A DNA stretch of 64,000 nt from Hippophae tibetana (Eukaryota > Streptophyta > Magnoliopsida > Rosales > Elaeagnaceae). A program made the position numbers and the translations under genes. Every line of letters starts with the position of its first letter. The stretch's first letter is position 1. Of the stretch, positions 53,401-64,000 are shown one piece after another. The stretch spans positions 35,865,843 to 35,929,842 of the forward strand of contig CM072810.1 in assembly GCA_037013495.1 (NCBI GenBank), in the 5' to 3' direction. The notes beneath the pieces were generated by a model. That model made no database searches, was not told the origin of the DNA, and saw nothing but the letters and a program-made list of their open reading frames with translations.

Positions 53401-54110
53401 TTCAATCAATTTCAACTACCCGTACAATTTGGATGGACCTATTTGGAAAAAACTTAGATTGAGAAAATTGTTGTTATCCTACATTATCATTTTCAAGAAA
53501 AAGATACCTTGCTTAAATCCATATAGAAGGCCTGTGAACTTACTGTTAAATGAATCAGTTGGGAAATTATTCGAACTGCATTATTTGTTACCAAGATGAT
53601 AGCAATCCACTTTCGTGGACGGAAAGAGCTTGACTTTATAGACATCAAGTATAGTGGTACGAGCGGAGCAATTTTGACACAATTGTTAGAATTGATGAAT
53701 CTAATACCAATGAAGAGAAAATATCTATACTTTCCCATAGATTTAATAAATTTCGTAGAAAGAATAAACCCGTTTTTAGGGATTTAAGAAAAAGGTAATC
53801 CGAGCTCTAAAATGATTATTTCAATAAATTTATAGTTGTATTTCTTCCAAGGAACTTCAAACATTTTGGAGACCACTCATATAGGCATTTGAGCAAAAAA
53901 ACTAAATCTAGAACTATGCAGCTGAACATACATTTTGAACTCTATATCATGCAAGAGGATGAAAGTTTGAACAAATTCTATGCAGGTTTTTCAATCATTA
54001 TCAACTACTCGTACAATTTGGATGGACCTATTTGGAAAAAAAAGTAGATTGAGAAAATAGTTGTTAGCCTACAATATCATTTTCAAGAAAAAGATACCTT
54101 ACTTAAATCC
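46740..54110 (+). repeat. Mosaic duplication with 4702, 4116 and 2940-bp offsets
   Basis: About 51440-53235 matches 46740-48535 at offset 4702 (47131/51833, 47424/52126, 47720/52422, 48307/53009). From about 53240 the partner shifts to offset 4116 (49211/53327, 49480/53596, 50070/54186), so the right copy lacks one monomer, the unit at landmark 48895. About 50660-51460 instead matches 47720-48520 at 2940, while 50391-50660 also matches 43337 and 45689. Private marks include gtttttcagtcattatc, ccccgttttttgcg, gaactctgtatcttg, catccagtatag, aaaaaacttagattg and gatgaaaagcgcttg. Offsets equal to 8, 7 and 5 monomers show several superimposed exchanges. Confidence 0.82.
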
Positions 54111-57100
54111 ACATAGAAGGCCTGTGAACTTACTGTTAAATGAATCAGTTGGGAAATTATTCGAACTGCATTATTTGTTGCCAAGATGATAGCAATCCAC
54201 TTTCGCGGATGAAAAGCGCTTGACTTTATAGACATCAAGTATAGTGGTACGAGCGAAGCTATTTTGACACAATTGTTAGAATTGATGAATCTAATACCAA
54301 TGAAGAGAAAATATCTATACTTTCCCATAGATTTACTAAATTTCTTAGAAAGAATAAACCTGTTTTTAGGGATTTAAAAAAAAGGTAATCCGAGCTCTAA
54401 AATGATTATTTCAATGAATTTATAGTTGTATTTCTTCCAAGCAACTTCAAACATTTTGGAGACCACTCATATAGGCATTTGAGCAAAAAAACTAAATCTA
54501 GAACTATGGAGCTGAACATACATTTTGAACTCTATATCATGCAAGAGGATGAAAGTTTGAACAAATTCTATGCAGGTTTTTCAATCATTATCAACTACTA
54601 GTACAATTTGAATGGACCTATTTGGAAAAAAAAGTAGATTGAGAAAATAGTTGTTAGCCTACATTATAATTTTCAAGAAAAAGATACCTTGCTTAAATCC
54701 ATATACAAGGCCTGTGAACTTACTGTTAAATGAATCAGTTCAGAAATTATTCGAACTGCATTATTTGTTGCCAAGATGATAGCAATCCACTTTCGATGAT
54801 GGAAAGAGCTTGACATTATAGACATCAAGTATAGTGGTACGAGCGAAGAAATTTTGACACAATTGTTAGAATTGATGAATCTAATACCAATGAAGAGAAA
54901 ATATCTATACTTTCCCATAGATTTACTAAATTTCTTAGAAAGAATAAACCCGTTTTTAGGGATTTAAGAAAAAGGTAATCCGAGCTCTAAAATGATTATT
55001 TCAATGAATTTATAGTTGTATTTCTTCCAAGCGACTTCAAACATTTTGGAGACCACTCATATAGGAATTTGAGCAAAAAACTAAATCTAGAACTATGCAG
55101 CTGAACAGAAATTTTGAACTCTATATCTTGCAATAGGATGAAACTTTGAACAAATTCTATGCAGGTTTTTCAATCATTATCAACTACTCGTACCATTTGG
55201 ATGGACCTATTTGTTAAAAAAGTAAATTGAGAAAATGGTTGTTAGCCTACATTATCATTTCCAAGAAAAAGATACCTTGCTTAAATCCATATAGAAGGCC
55301 TGTGAACTTACTGTTAAATGAATCAGTTGGGAAATTATTCGAACTGCATTATTTGTTGCCAAGATGATAGCAATCCACTTTCGCGGATGGAAAGAGCTTG
55401 ACTTTATAGACATCCAGTATAGTGGTACGAGCGAAGCAATTTTGACACAATTGTTGGAATTGATGAATCTAATACCAATGAAGAGAAAATATCTATAATT
55501 TCCCATAGATTTACTAAATTTCTTAGAAAGAATAAACCCGTTTTTAGGGATTTAAAAAAAAGGTAATCCGAGTTCTAAAATGATTATTTCAATGAATTTA
55601 TAGTTGTATTTCTTCCAAGCGACTTCAAACATTTTGGAGACCACTCATATAGGAATTTGAGAAAAAAAACTAAATCTAGAACTATGCAGCTGAACATACA
55701 TTTTGAACTCTATATCATGCAAGAGGATGAAACTTTGAACAAATTCTATGCAGGTTTTTCAATCATTATCAACTACTCGTACAATTTGGATGGACCTATT
55801 TGGTAAAAAAAGTAGATTGAGAAAATTGTTGTTATCCTACATTATCATTTTCAAGAAAAAGATACCTTGCTTAAATCCATATAGAAGGCCTGTGAACTTG
55901 CTGTTAAATGAATCAGTTGGGAAATTATTCGAACTGCATTATTTGTTGCTAAGATGATAGCAATCCACTTTCGCGGATGGAAAGAGCTTGACTTTATAGA
56001 CATCAAGTATAGTGGTACGAGCGAAGCTATTTTCACAAAATTGTTAGATATGATGAATCTAATACCAATGAAGAGAAAATATCTATACTTTCCCATAGAT
56101 TTACTAAATTTCTTAGAAAGAATAACCCCGTTTTTAGGGATTTAAGAAAAAGGTAATCCGAGCTATAAAATGATTATTTCATTGAATTTATAGTTGTATT
56201 TCTTCCAAGCGACTTCAAACATTTTGGAGACCACTCATATAGGCATTTGAGCACAAAACTAAATCTAGAACTATGCAGTTGAACATAAATTTTGAACTCT
56301 ATATCTTGCAAGAGGATGAAACTTTGAACAAATTCTATGCAGGTTTTTCAATCATTATCAACTACTCGTATAAGTTGGATGGACCTATTTGGTAAAAAAA
56401 GTAGATTGAGAAAATTGTTGTTAGCCTACATTATCATTTCCAAGAAAAAGATACCTTGCTTAAATCCATATAGAAGGCCTGTGAACTTGCTGTTAAATGA
56501 ATCAGTTGGGAAATTATTCGAACTGCATTATTTGTTGCTAAGATGATAGCAATCCACTTTCGCGGATGGAAAGAGCTTGACTTTATAGACATCAAGTATT
56601 GTGGTACGAGCGAAGCTATTTTGACACAATTGTTAGAAATGATGAATCTAATACCAATGAAGAGAAAATATCTATACTTTCCCATAGATTTACTAAATTT
56701 CTTAGAAAGAATAAACCCATTTTTAGGGATTTAAAAAAAAGGTAATCCGAGCTCTAAAATGATTATTTCAATGAATTTATAGTTGTATTTCTTCCAAGCG
56801 ACTTCAAACATTTTGGAGACCACTCATATAGGCATTTGAGCAAAAAAACTAAATCAAGAACTATGCAGCTGAACATACATTTTGAACTCTATATCATGCA
56901 AGAGGATGAAACTTTGAACAAATTCTATGCAGGTTTTTCAATCAATATCAACACCTCGTACAATTTGGATGGACCTATTTGTTAAAAATGTAGATTGAGA
57001 AAATGGTTGTTAGCCTACATTATAATTTCCAAGAAAAAGATACCTTGCTTAAATCCATATAGAAGGCCTGTGAACTTGCTGTTAAATGAATCAGTTGGGA

Positions 57101-58700
57101 AATTATTCGAACTGCATTATTTGTTGCTAAGATGATAACAATCCACTTTCGCGGATGGAAAGAGCTTGACTTTATAGACATCAAGTATAGTGGTACGAGC
57201 GAAGCAATTTTGACACAATTGTTAGAATTGATGAATCTAATACCAATGAAGAGAAAATATCTATACTTTCCGATAGATTTACTAAATTTCTTAGAAAGAA
57301 TAAACCCGTTTTTAGGGATTTAAAAAAAAGGTAATCTGAGCTCTAAAATGATTATTTCAATGAATTTATAGTCGTATTTCTTCCAAGCAACTTCAAACAT
57401 TTTGGAGACCACTCATATAGGCATTTGAGCAAAAAACTAAATCTAGAACTATGCAGCTGAACATAAATTTTGAACTCTATATCATGCAAGAGGATGAAAC
57501 TTTGAACAAATTCTATGCAGGTTTTTCAATCATTATCAACTACTCGTACAATTTGGATGGACCTATTTTGGTAAAAAAGTAGATTGAGAAAATGGTTGTT
57601 ATCCTACATTATCTTTTCCAAGAAAAAGATACCTTCCTTAAATCCATATAGAAGGCCTGTGAACTTACTATTAAATGAATTAGTTGGGAAATTATTCGAA
57701 CTGCATTATTTGTTAACAAGATGATAGCAATCCACTTTCGTTGACGGAAAGAGCTTGACTTTATAGACATCAAGTATAGTCGTACGAGCGGAGCAAATTT
57801 GATACAATTGTTAGAATTGATGAATCTAATACCAATGAAGAGAAAATATCTATACTTTCCCATAGATTTACTAAATTTCGTAGAAAGAATAAACCCGTTT
57901 TTAAGGATTTAAGAAAAAGGTAATCCGAGCTCTAAAATGATTATTTCATTGAATTTATAGTTGTATTTCATCCAAGCGACTTCAAACATTTTGGAGACCA
58001 CTCATATAGGCATTTGAGCAAAAAACTAAATCTAGAACTATGCAGCTGAACAAAAATTTTGAACTCTATATCATGCAAGAGGATGAAACTTTGAACAAAT
58101 TCTATGCAGGTTTTTCAATCAATATCAACACCTCGTACAATTTGGATGGACCTTTTGGAAAAAACGTAGATTGAGAAAATTGTTGTTATCCTACATTATC
58201 ATTTTCAAGAAAAAGATACCTTGCTTAAATCCATATAGAAGGCCTGTGAACTTATTGTTAAATGAATCAGTTATGAAATTATTCGAACTGCATTATTTGT
58301 TACCAAGATGATAGCAATCCACTTTCGTGGACAGAAAGAGCTTGACTTTATAGACATCAAGTATAGTGGTACGAGCGGAGCAATTTTGACACAATTGTTA
58401 GAATTGATGAATCTAATACCAATGAAGAGAAAATATCTATACTTTCCCATAGATTTACTAAATTTCGTAGAAATAATAAACCCGTTTTTAGGGATTTAAG
58501 AAAAAGGTAATCCGAGCTCTAAAATGATTATTTCAATGAATTTATAGTTGTATTTCTTCCAAGCGACTTCAAATATTTTGGAGACCACTCATATAGGCAT
58601 TTGAGCAAAAAAACTAAATCTAGAACTATGCAGCTGAACATACATTTTGAACTCTATATCATGCAAGAGGATGAAACTTTGAACAAATTCTATGCAGGTT
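54111..58700 (+). repeat. Monomers with weak higher-order structure
   Basis: Landmarks 54186, 54776, 55364, 55954, 56543, 57132, 57720 and 58308. Several private lesions occur: ttcgatgatggaaag near 54794, tcgtataagttgg near 56367, atcaacacctcg (56949 and again near 58125 and 58713), ttgatacaattg near 57800, and gaccttttgg with three bases lost near 58150. No period shorter than the window's long-range copy is evident. The part from about 54480 rightward has a partner near the window's right edge (offset 7062). Confidence 0.7.
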
Positions 58701-60730
58701 TTTCAATCAATATCAACACCTCGTACAATTTGGATGGACCTATTTGGAAAAAAAAGTAGATTGAGAAAATTGTTGTTAGCCTACATTATCATTTTCAAGA
58801 AAAAGATACCTTGCTTAAATCCATATAGAAGACCTCTGAACTTGCTGTTAAATGAATCAGTTCGGAAATTATTCGAACTGCATTATTTGTTGCTAAGATG
58901 ATAGTAATCCACTTTCGCGGATGGAAAGAGCTTGACTTTATAGACATCAAGTATAGTGGTACGAGCGAAGCTATTTTGACACAATTGTTAGATATGATGA
59001 ATCTAATACCAATGAAGAGAAAATATCTATACTTTCCCATAGATTTTCTAAATTTCTTAGAAAGAATAAACCCGTTTTTAGTAATTTAAGAAAAAGGTAA
59101 TCCGAGCTCTAAAATGATTATTTCATTGAATTTATAGTTGTATTTCTTCCAAGCGACTTCACACATTTTGCAGACCACTCATGTAGGCATTTGAGCCAAA
59201 AACTAAATCTAGAACTATGCAGCTGAACATAAATTTTGAACTCTATATCATGCAAGAGGATGAAACTTTGAACAAATTCTATGCAGGTTTTTCAATCAAT
59301 TTCAACTACCCGTACAATTTGGATGGACCTATTTGGAAAAAACGTAGATTGAGAAAATTGTTGTTATCCTACATTATCATTTTCAAGAAAAAGATACCTT
59401 GCTTAAATCCATATAGAAGACCTGTGAACTTGCTGTTAAATGAATCAGTTCGGAAATTATTCGAACTGCATTATTTGTTGCTAAGATGATAGCAATCCAC
59501 TTTCGCAGATGGAAAGAGCTTGACTTTATAGACATCAAGTATAGTGGTACGAGCGAAGCTATTTTGACACAATTGTTAGATATGATGAATCTAATACCAA
59601 TGAAGAGAAAATATCTATACTTTCCCATAGATTTTCTAAATTTCTTAGAAAGAATAAACCCGTTTTTAGTAATTTAAGAAAAAGGTAATCTGAGCTCTAA
59701 AATGATTATTTCATTGAATTTATAGTTGTATTTCTTCCAAGCGACTTCAAACATTTTGGAGACCACTCATATAGGCATTTGAGCCAAAAACTAAATCTAG
59801 AACTATGCAGCTGAACATAAATTTTGAACTCTATATCATGCAAGAGGATGAAACTTTGAACAAATTCTATGCAGGGTTTTCAATCAATTTCAACTACCCG
59901 TACAATTTGGATGGACCTATTTGGAAAAAACGTAGATTGAGAAAATTGTTGTTATCCTACATTATCATTTTCAAGAAAAAGATACCTTTCTGAAATCCAT
60001 ATAGAAGGCCTGTGAACTTACTGTTAAATGAATCAGTTGGGAAATTATTCGAACTGCATTATTTGTTACCAAGATGATAGCAATCCACTTTCGTGGACGG
60101 AAAGAGCTTGACTTTATAGACATCAAGTATAGTGGTACGAGCGAAGCTATTTTGACACAATTGTTAGAAATGATGAATCTAATACCAATGAAGAGAAAAT
60201 ATCTATACTTTCCCATAGATTTTCTAAATTTCTTAGAAAGAATAAACCCGTTTTTAGTAATTTAAGAAAAAGGTAATCTGAGCTCTAAAATGATTATTTC
60301 ATTGAATTTATAGTTGTATTTCTTCCAAGCGACTTCAAACATTTTGGAGACCACTCATATAGGCATTTGAGCCAAAAACTAAATCTAGAACTATGCAGCT
60401 GAACATAAATTTTGAACTCTATATCATGCAAGAGGATGAAACTTTGAACAAATTCTATGCAGGTTTTTCAATCAATTTCAACTACCCGTACAATTTGGAT
60501 GGACCTATTTGGAAAAAACGTAGATTGAGAAAATTGTTGTTATCCTACATTATCATTTTCAAGAAAAAGATACCTTTCTGAAATCCATATAGAAGGCCTG
60601 TGAACTTACTGTTAAATGAATCAGTTGGGAAATTATTCGAACTGCATTATTTGTTACCAAGATGATAGCAATCCACTTTCGTGGACGGAAAGAGCTTGAC
60701 TTTATAGACATCAAGTATAGTGGTACGAGC
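58701..60730 (+). repeat. Recent monomer expansion, 588-bp period
   Basis: Landmarks 58898, 59486, 60074 and 60662. The first three share gtttttagtaatttaag at their 3' part and gagccaaaaactaaatc immediately after (59079/59668/60256 and 59196/59783/60371). 59690-60140 and 60280-60730 also share gatacctttctgaaatcc, which truncates ORF-A at 62 codons in both. Spacing is exactly 588. The third copy carries the cgtggacgg core while the first two keep cgcggatgg or cgcagatgg, so conversion has acted within the doublets. Confidence 0.82.
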
Positions 60731-60929
60731 GAAGCAATATTGACACAATTGTTAGAAATGATGAATCTAATACCAATGAAGATAAAATATCTATACTTTC
60801 CCATAGCTTTACTAAATTTCTTAGAAAGAATAAACCCGTTTTTAGGGATTTAAAAAAAAGGTAATCCGAGCTCTAAAATGATTATTTCAATGAATTTATA
60901 GTTGTATTTCTTCCAAGAGACTTCAAACA

Positions 60930-61238
60930 TTGTGGAGACCACTCATATATGCATTTGAGCAAAAAACTAAACCTAGAACTATGCAGCTGAGCAGAAATTT
61001 TGAACTCTATATCATGCAAGAGGATGAAACTTTGAACAAATTCTACGCAGGTTTTTCAATCATTATCAACTACTCGTACAATTTGGATGGACCTATTTGG
61101 AAAAAACGTAGATTGAGAAAATTGTTGTTATCCTACATTATCATTTTCAAGAAAAAGATACCTTGCTTAAATCCATATAGAAGGGCTGTGAACTTATTGT
61201 TAAATGAATCAGTTATGAAATTATTCGAACTGCATTAA
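60930..61238 (+). pseudogene. Read-through variant joining the upstream gag segment to ORF-A
   Basis: A 102-codon open frame, the longest + strand one in the window. Nearly every other monomer has ctcatatagg here, where TAG stops the frame. This copy has ctcatatatg, so TGGAGACCACTCATATATGCATTTGAG stays open into the FELYIMQ segment and on through NKFYAGFSIIINY. It shows that the region before ATGCAGCTG is continuous in frame with ORF-A and is part of the same ancestral coding stretch rather than a leader. It ends early at CATTAA (61238), where other monomers read CATTAT. I do not regard it as functional. Confidence 0.5.
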
Positions 61239-64000
61239 TTGTTACCAAGATGATAGCAATCCACTTTCGTGGACAGAAAGAGCTTGACTTTATAGACATC
61301 AAGTATAGTGGTACGAGCGAAGCTATATTGACACAATTGTTAGAATTGATGAATCTAATACCAATGAAGAGAAAATATCTATACTTTCCCATAGATTTAC
61401 TAAATTTCTTAGAAAGAATAAACCCATTTTTAGGGATTTAAAAAAAGGTAATCCGAGCTCTAAAAGGATTATTTCAATGAATTTATAGTTGTATTTCTTC
61501 CAAGCAACTTCGAACATTTTGGAGACCACTCATATAGGCATTTGAGCAAAAAAACTAAATCTAGAACTATGGAGCTGAACATACATTTTGAACTCTATAT
61601 CATGCAAGAGGATGAAACTTTGAAAAAATTTTATGCAGGTTTTTCAATCATTATCAACTACTCGTACAATTTGGATGGACCTATTTGAAAAAAAAGTAGA
61701 TTGAGAAAATTGTTGTTAGCCTACATTATAATTTTCAAGAAAAAGATACCTTGCTTAAATCCATATAGAAGGCCTGTGAACTTACTATTAAATGAATCAG
61801 TTCGGAAATTATTCGAACTGCATTATTTGTTGCCAAGATGATAGCAATCCACTTTCGCGGATGGAAAGAGCTTGACTTTATAGACATCAAGTATAGTGGT
61901 ACGAGCGGAGAAATTTTGACACAATTGCTAGAATTGATGAATCTAATACCAATCAAGAGAAAATATCTATACTTTCCCATAGATTTACTAAATTTCTTAG
62001 ATAGAATAAACCCGTTTTTAGGGATTTAAGAAAAAGGTAATCCGAGCTCTAAAATTATTATTTCAATGAATTTATAGTTGTATTTCTTCCAAGCGACTTC
62101 AAACATTTTAGAGACCACTCATATAGGCATTTGAGCAAAAAACTAAATCTAGAACTATGCAGCTGAACAGAAATTTTGAACTCTATATCTTGCAAGAGGA
62201 TGAAACTTTGAACAAATTCTATACAGGTTTTTCAATCATTATCAACTACTCGTACCATTTGGATGGACCTATTTGTTAAAAAAGTAGATTGAGAAAATGG
62301 TTGTTAGCCTACATTATCATTTCCAAGAAAAAGATACCTTGCTTAAATCCATATAGAAGGCCTGTGAACTTACTGTTAAATGAATCAGTTGGGAAATTAT
62401 TCGAACTGCATTATTTGTTGCCAAGATGATAGCAATCCACTTTCGCGGATGGAAAGAGCTTGACTTTATAGAAATCCAGTATAGTGGTACGAGCGAAGCA
62501 ATTTTGACACAATTGTTGGAATTGATGAATCTAATACCAATGAAGAGAAAATATCTATACTTTCCCATAGATTTACTAAATTTCTTAGAAAGAATAAACC
62601 CGTTTTTAGGGATTTAAAAAAAAGGTAATCCGAGCTCTAAAATGATTATTTCAATGAATTTATAGTTGTATTTCTTCCAAGCGACTTCATACATTTTGGA
62701 GACCACTCATATAGGCATTTGAGCAAAAAATAAATCTAGAACTATGTAGCTGAACATAAATTTTGAACTCTATATCATGCAAGAGGATGAAACTTTGAAC
62801 AAATTCTATGCAGGTTTTTCATTCAATTTCAACTACCCGTACAATTTCGATGGACCTATTTGGAAAAAACGTAGATGGAGAAAATTGTTGTTATCCTACA
62901 TTATCATTTTCAAGAAAAAGATACCTTGCTTAAATCCATATAGAAGGCCTGTGAACTTGCTGTTAAATGAATCAGTTGGGAAATTATTCGAACTGCATTA
63001 TTTGTTACCAAGATGATAGCAATCCACTTTCGTGGACGGAAAGAGCTTGACTTTATAGACATCAAGAATAGTGGTACGAGCGGAGAAATTTTGACACAAT
63101 TGCTAGAATTGATGAATCTAATACCAATGAAGAGAAAATATCTATACTTTCCCATAGATTTAATACATTTCGTAGAAAGAATGAACCCGTTTTTAGGGAT
63201 TTAAGAAAAATGTAATCCGAGCTCTAAAATGATTATTTCAATGAATTTATAGTTGTATTTCTTCCAAGCGATTTCAAACATTTTGGAGACCACTCATATA
63301 GGCATTTGAGCAAAAAAAACTAAATCTAGAACTATGCAGCTGAACATACATTTTGAACTCTATATCATGCAAGAGGATGAAACTTTGAACAAATTCTATG
63401 CAGGTTTTTCAATCATTATCAACTACTCGTACAATTTGGATGGACCTATTTGGTAAAAAAAGTAGATTGAGAAAATTGTTGTTAGCCTACATTATCATTT
63501 TCAAGAAAAAGATACCTTGCTTAAATCCATATAGAAGGCCTGTGAACTTGCTGTTAAATGAATCAGTTCGGAAATTATTCGAACTGCATTATTTGTTGCT
63601 AAGATGATAGCAATCCACTTTCGCGGATGGAAAGAACTTGACTTTATAGACATGAAGTATAGTGGTACGAGCGAAGCTATTTTGACACAATTGTTAGATA
63701 TGATGAATCTAATACCAATGAAGAGAAAATATCTATACTTTCCCATAGATATACTAAATTTCTTAGAAAAAATAACCCCGTTTTTAGGGATTTAAGAAAA
63801 AGGTAATCCGAGCTCTAAAATGATTATTTCATTGAATTTATAGTTGTATTTCTTCCAAGCGACTTCAAACATTTTGGAGACCACTCATATAGGCATTTGA
63901 GCACAAAACTAAATCTAGAACTATGCAGTTGAACATAAATTTTGAACTCTATATCTTGCAAGAGGATGAAACTTTGAACAAATTCTATGCCGGTTTTTCA

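Larger units (their letters stand above)
1..64000 (+). repeat. Satellite-like tandem array, monomer about 588.6 bp, fills the window
   Basis: A landmark reading aaGATGATag (rarely GATGATt, GATGACa or gTTGATGg) recurs at 34, 622, 1213, 1802, 2391 and on to 63604. This gives 109 landmarks and 108 periods, with spacing 586-592 and mean 588.6. Other conserved words recur once per unit in the same order: ggatggaccta, gaaggcctgtgaac, gacatcaagtatag, ccgagctctaaaa and ctagaactatgcagctg. All monomers point the same way. Differences between them are point changes, 1-2 base indels and A-run length changes. No foreign DNA interrupts the array and both window edges cut a monomer, so the true array is longer. 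Satellite DNA of this kind is normally untranslated heterochromatin. The organism is inferred to be a plant from the gag ancestry. What is certain is the tandem structure; what is inferred is the chromosomal location. Confidence 0.98.
54480..64000 (+). repeat. Long-range copy, 12 to 13 monomers displaced
   Basis: About 54480-55650 has a partner at 61542-62712, offset 7062 (12 monomers). Shared marks include ctatggagctgaacatacattttg, cattataattttc, atccagtatagtgg and ttgttggaattg. About 55690-56350 has a partner at 63340-64000, offset 7650 (13 monomers), with atttggtaaaaaaagtag, gcacaaaactaaatc, atgcagttgaac and aataaccccg. The extra monomer in the right copy is the one at landmark 63013, which resembles the 49480/53596 type (cgtggacgg, agcgga, tttaatacatttcgtag). 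Identity is lower than in the central blocks. The copy continues past the window end. Confidence 0.7.

Noticed and set aside
1..64000. One giant repeat-protein gene with 196-residue repeats (588 is divisible by three)
   Set aside because: Each monomer contains stops in the frames examined and no ORF exceeds 127 codons. Unit lengths also vary between 586 and 592, so no frame could persist.
1..64000. CRISPR array or other short-repeat defence locus
   Set aside because: The period is about 588 bp and the whole unit is repeated. There are no unique spacers between short direct repeats and no cas-like genes.
1..64000. LTRs, primer-binding site, polypurine tract or pol domains of an intact retrotransposon
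   Set aside because: The unit repeats too often and is too short. I saw no terminal TG…CA repeats, no protease, integrase or reverse-transcriptase motifs, and no sequence outside the 588-bp unit.
1..64000. tRNA, rRNA or 5S gene array
   Set aside because: No tRNA-like arm or box A/B pattern and no recognisable 5S or large rRNA sequence appears in the monomer. The composition is too AT-rich and the reading is gag-like.

Overview
The whole window is one tandem array: a satellite-like repeat with a monomer of about 588.6 bp. The conserved landmark (…aaGATGATag…, just after the ttgttgc/taccaag block) occurs at 34 and then every 586-592 bases to 63604. That is 109 landmarks and 108 complete periods. 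The array enters and leaves the window in mid-monomer, so it is longer than 64 kb. I found no unrelated insertion, no intact gene, no RNA gene, no LTR and no single-copy stretch. By eye the composition is about two-thirds A+T. The lack of any long ORF, the satellite organisation and the retrotransposon-type ancestry point to a eukaryotic nuclear genome, most likely a flowering plant, in a centromeric, pericentromeric or knob-like heterochromatin block. This placement is inference.

The monomer is not anonymous. Read on the + strand and allowing small frameshifts, it resembles an internal piece of the gag region of a plant Ty1/copia-type retrotransposon (UBN2 / Retrotran_gag_2 region). The pieces run in the expected order: an ILETTH segment, the FELYIMQEDETLNKFYAGF segment, the EKIVVSLHYHF segment, the ELTV…NE(L/S)VGKLFELH segment, a lysine-rich linker (KELDFIDIK), an acidic stretch (RNDESNTNEE), and RFTKFLRKNK. 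The unit then returns to its beginning where a gag would go on to its zinc knuckle, so the knuckle is absent. All copies are broken by stops and frameshifts. This is a gag-derived satellite, not a gene family. The homology was recognised by eye and needs a profile search.

Layout. From 1 to about 18.5 kb there are older, more varied monomers (mean 589.5 bp) carrying a cgtggacgg core. They are organised as an alternating two-type dimer from about 4.7 to 11 kb (a 2356-bp tetramer at higher similarity), then a 1180-bp dimer repeated three times at about 11.6-15.1 kb. From about 18.9 kb to the end the monomers (mean 588.2 bp) mostly carry a cgcggatgg core. They form a patchwork of higher-order repeats: a 1764-bp trimer (20.4-23.9 kb), a local monomer duplication (26.1-27.2 kb), a 1765-bp trimer (27.1-30.5 kb), a 5296-bp nine-monomer duplication (30.66-40.4 kb), a 2352-bp tetramer (42.65-47.4 kb), a mosaic with 4702, 4116 and 2940-bp offsets (46.7-54.1 kb), a monomer expansion (58.9-60.7 kb) and a 12-to-13-monomer displaced copy reaching the window's right edge.

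There is no gene cooperation to describe. The biology on display is array evolution: unequal crossing-over or conversion, with chimeric monomers and dispersed haplotypes marking exchange points. Many monomers carry two short + strand ORFs (62-102 and about 63 codons) that overlap by ATGA, plus minus-strand ORFs of 68-127 codons. I treat these as chance remnants of the gag sequence, but the pattern is recorded because it looks superficially gene-like.
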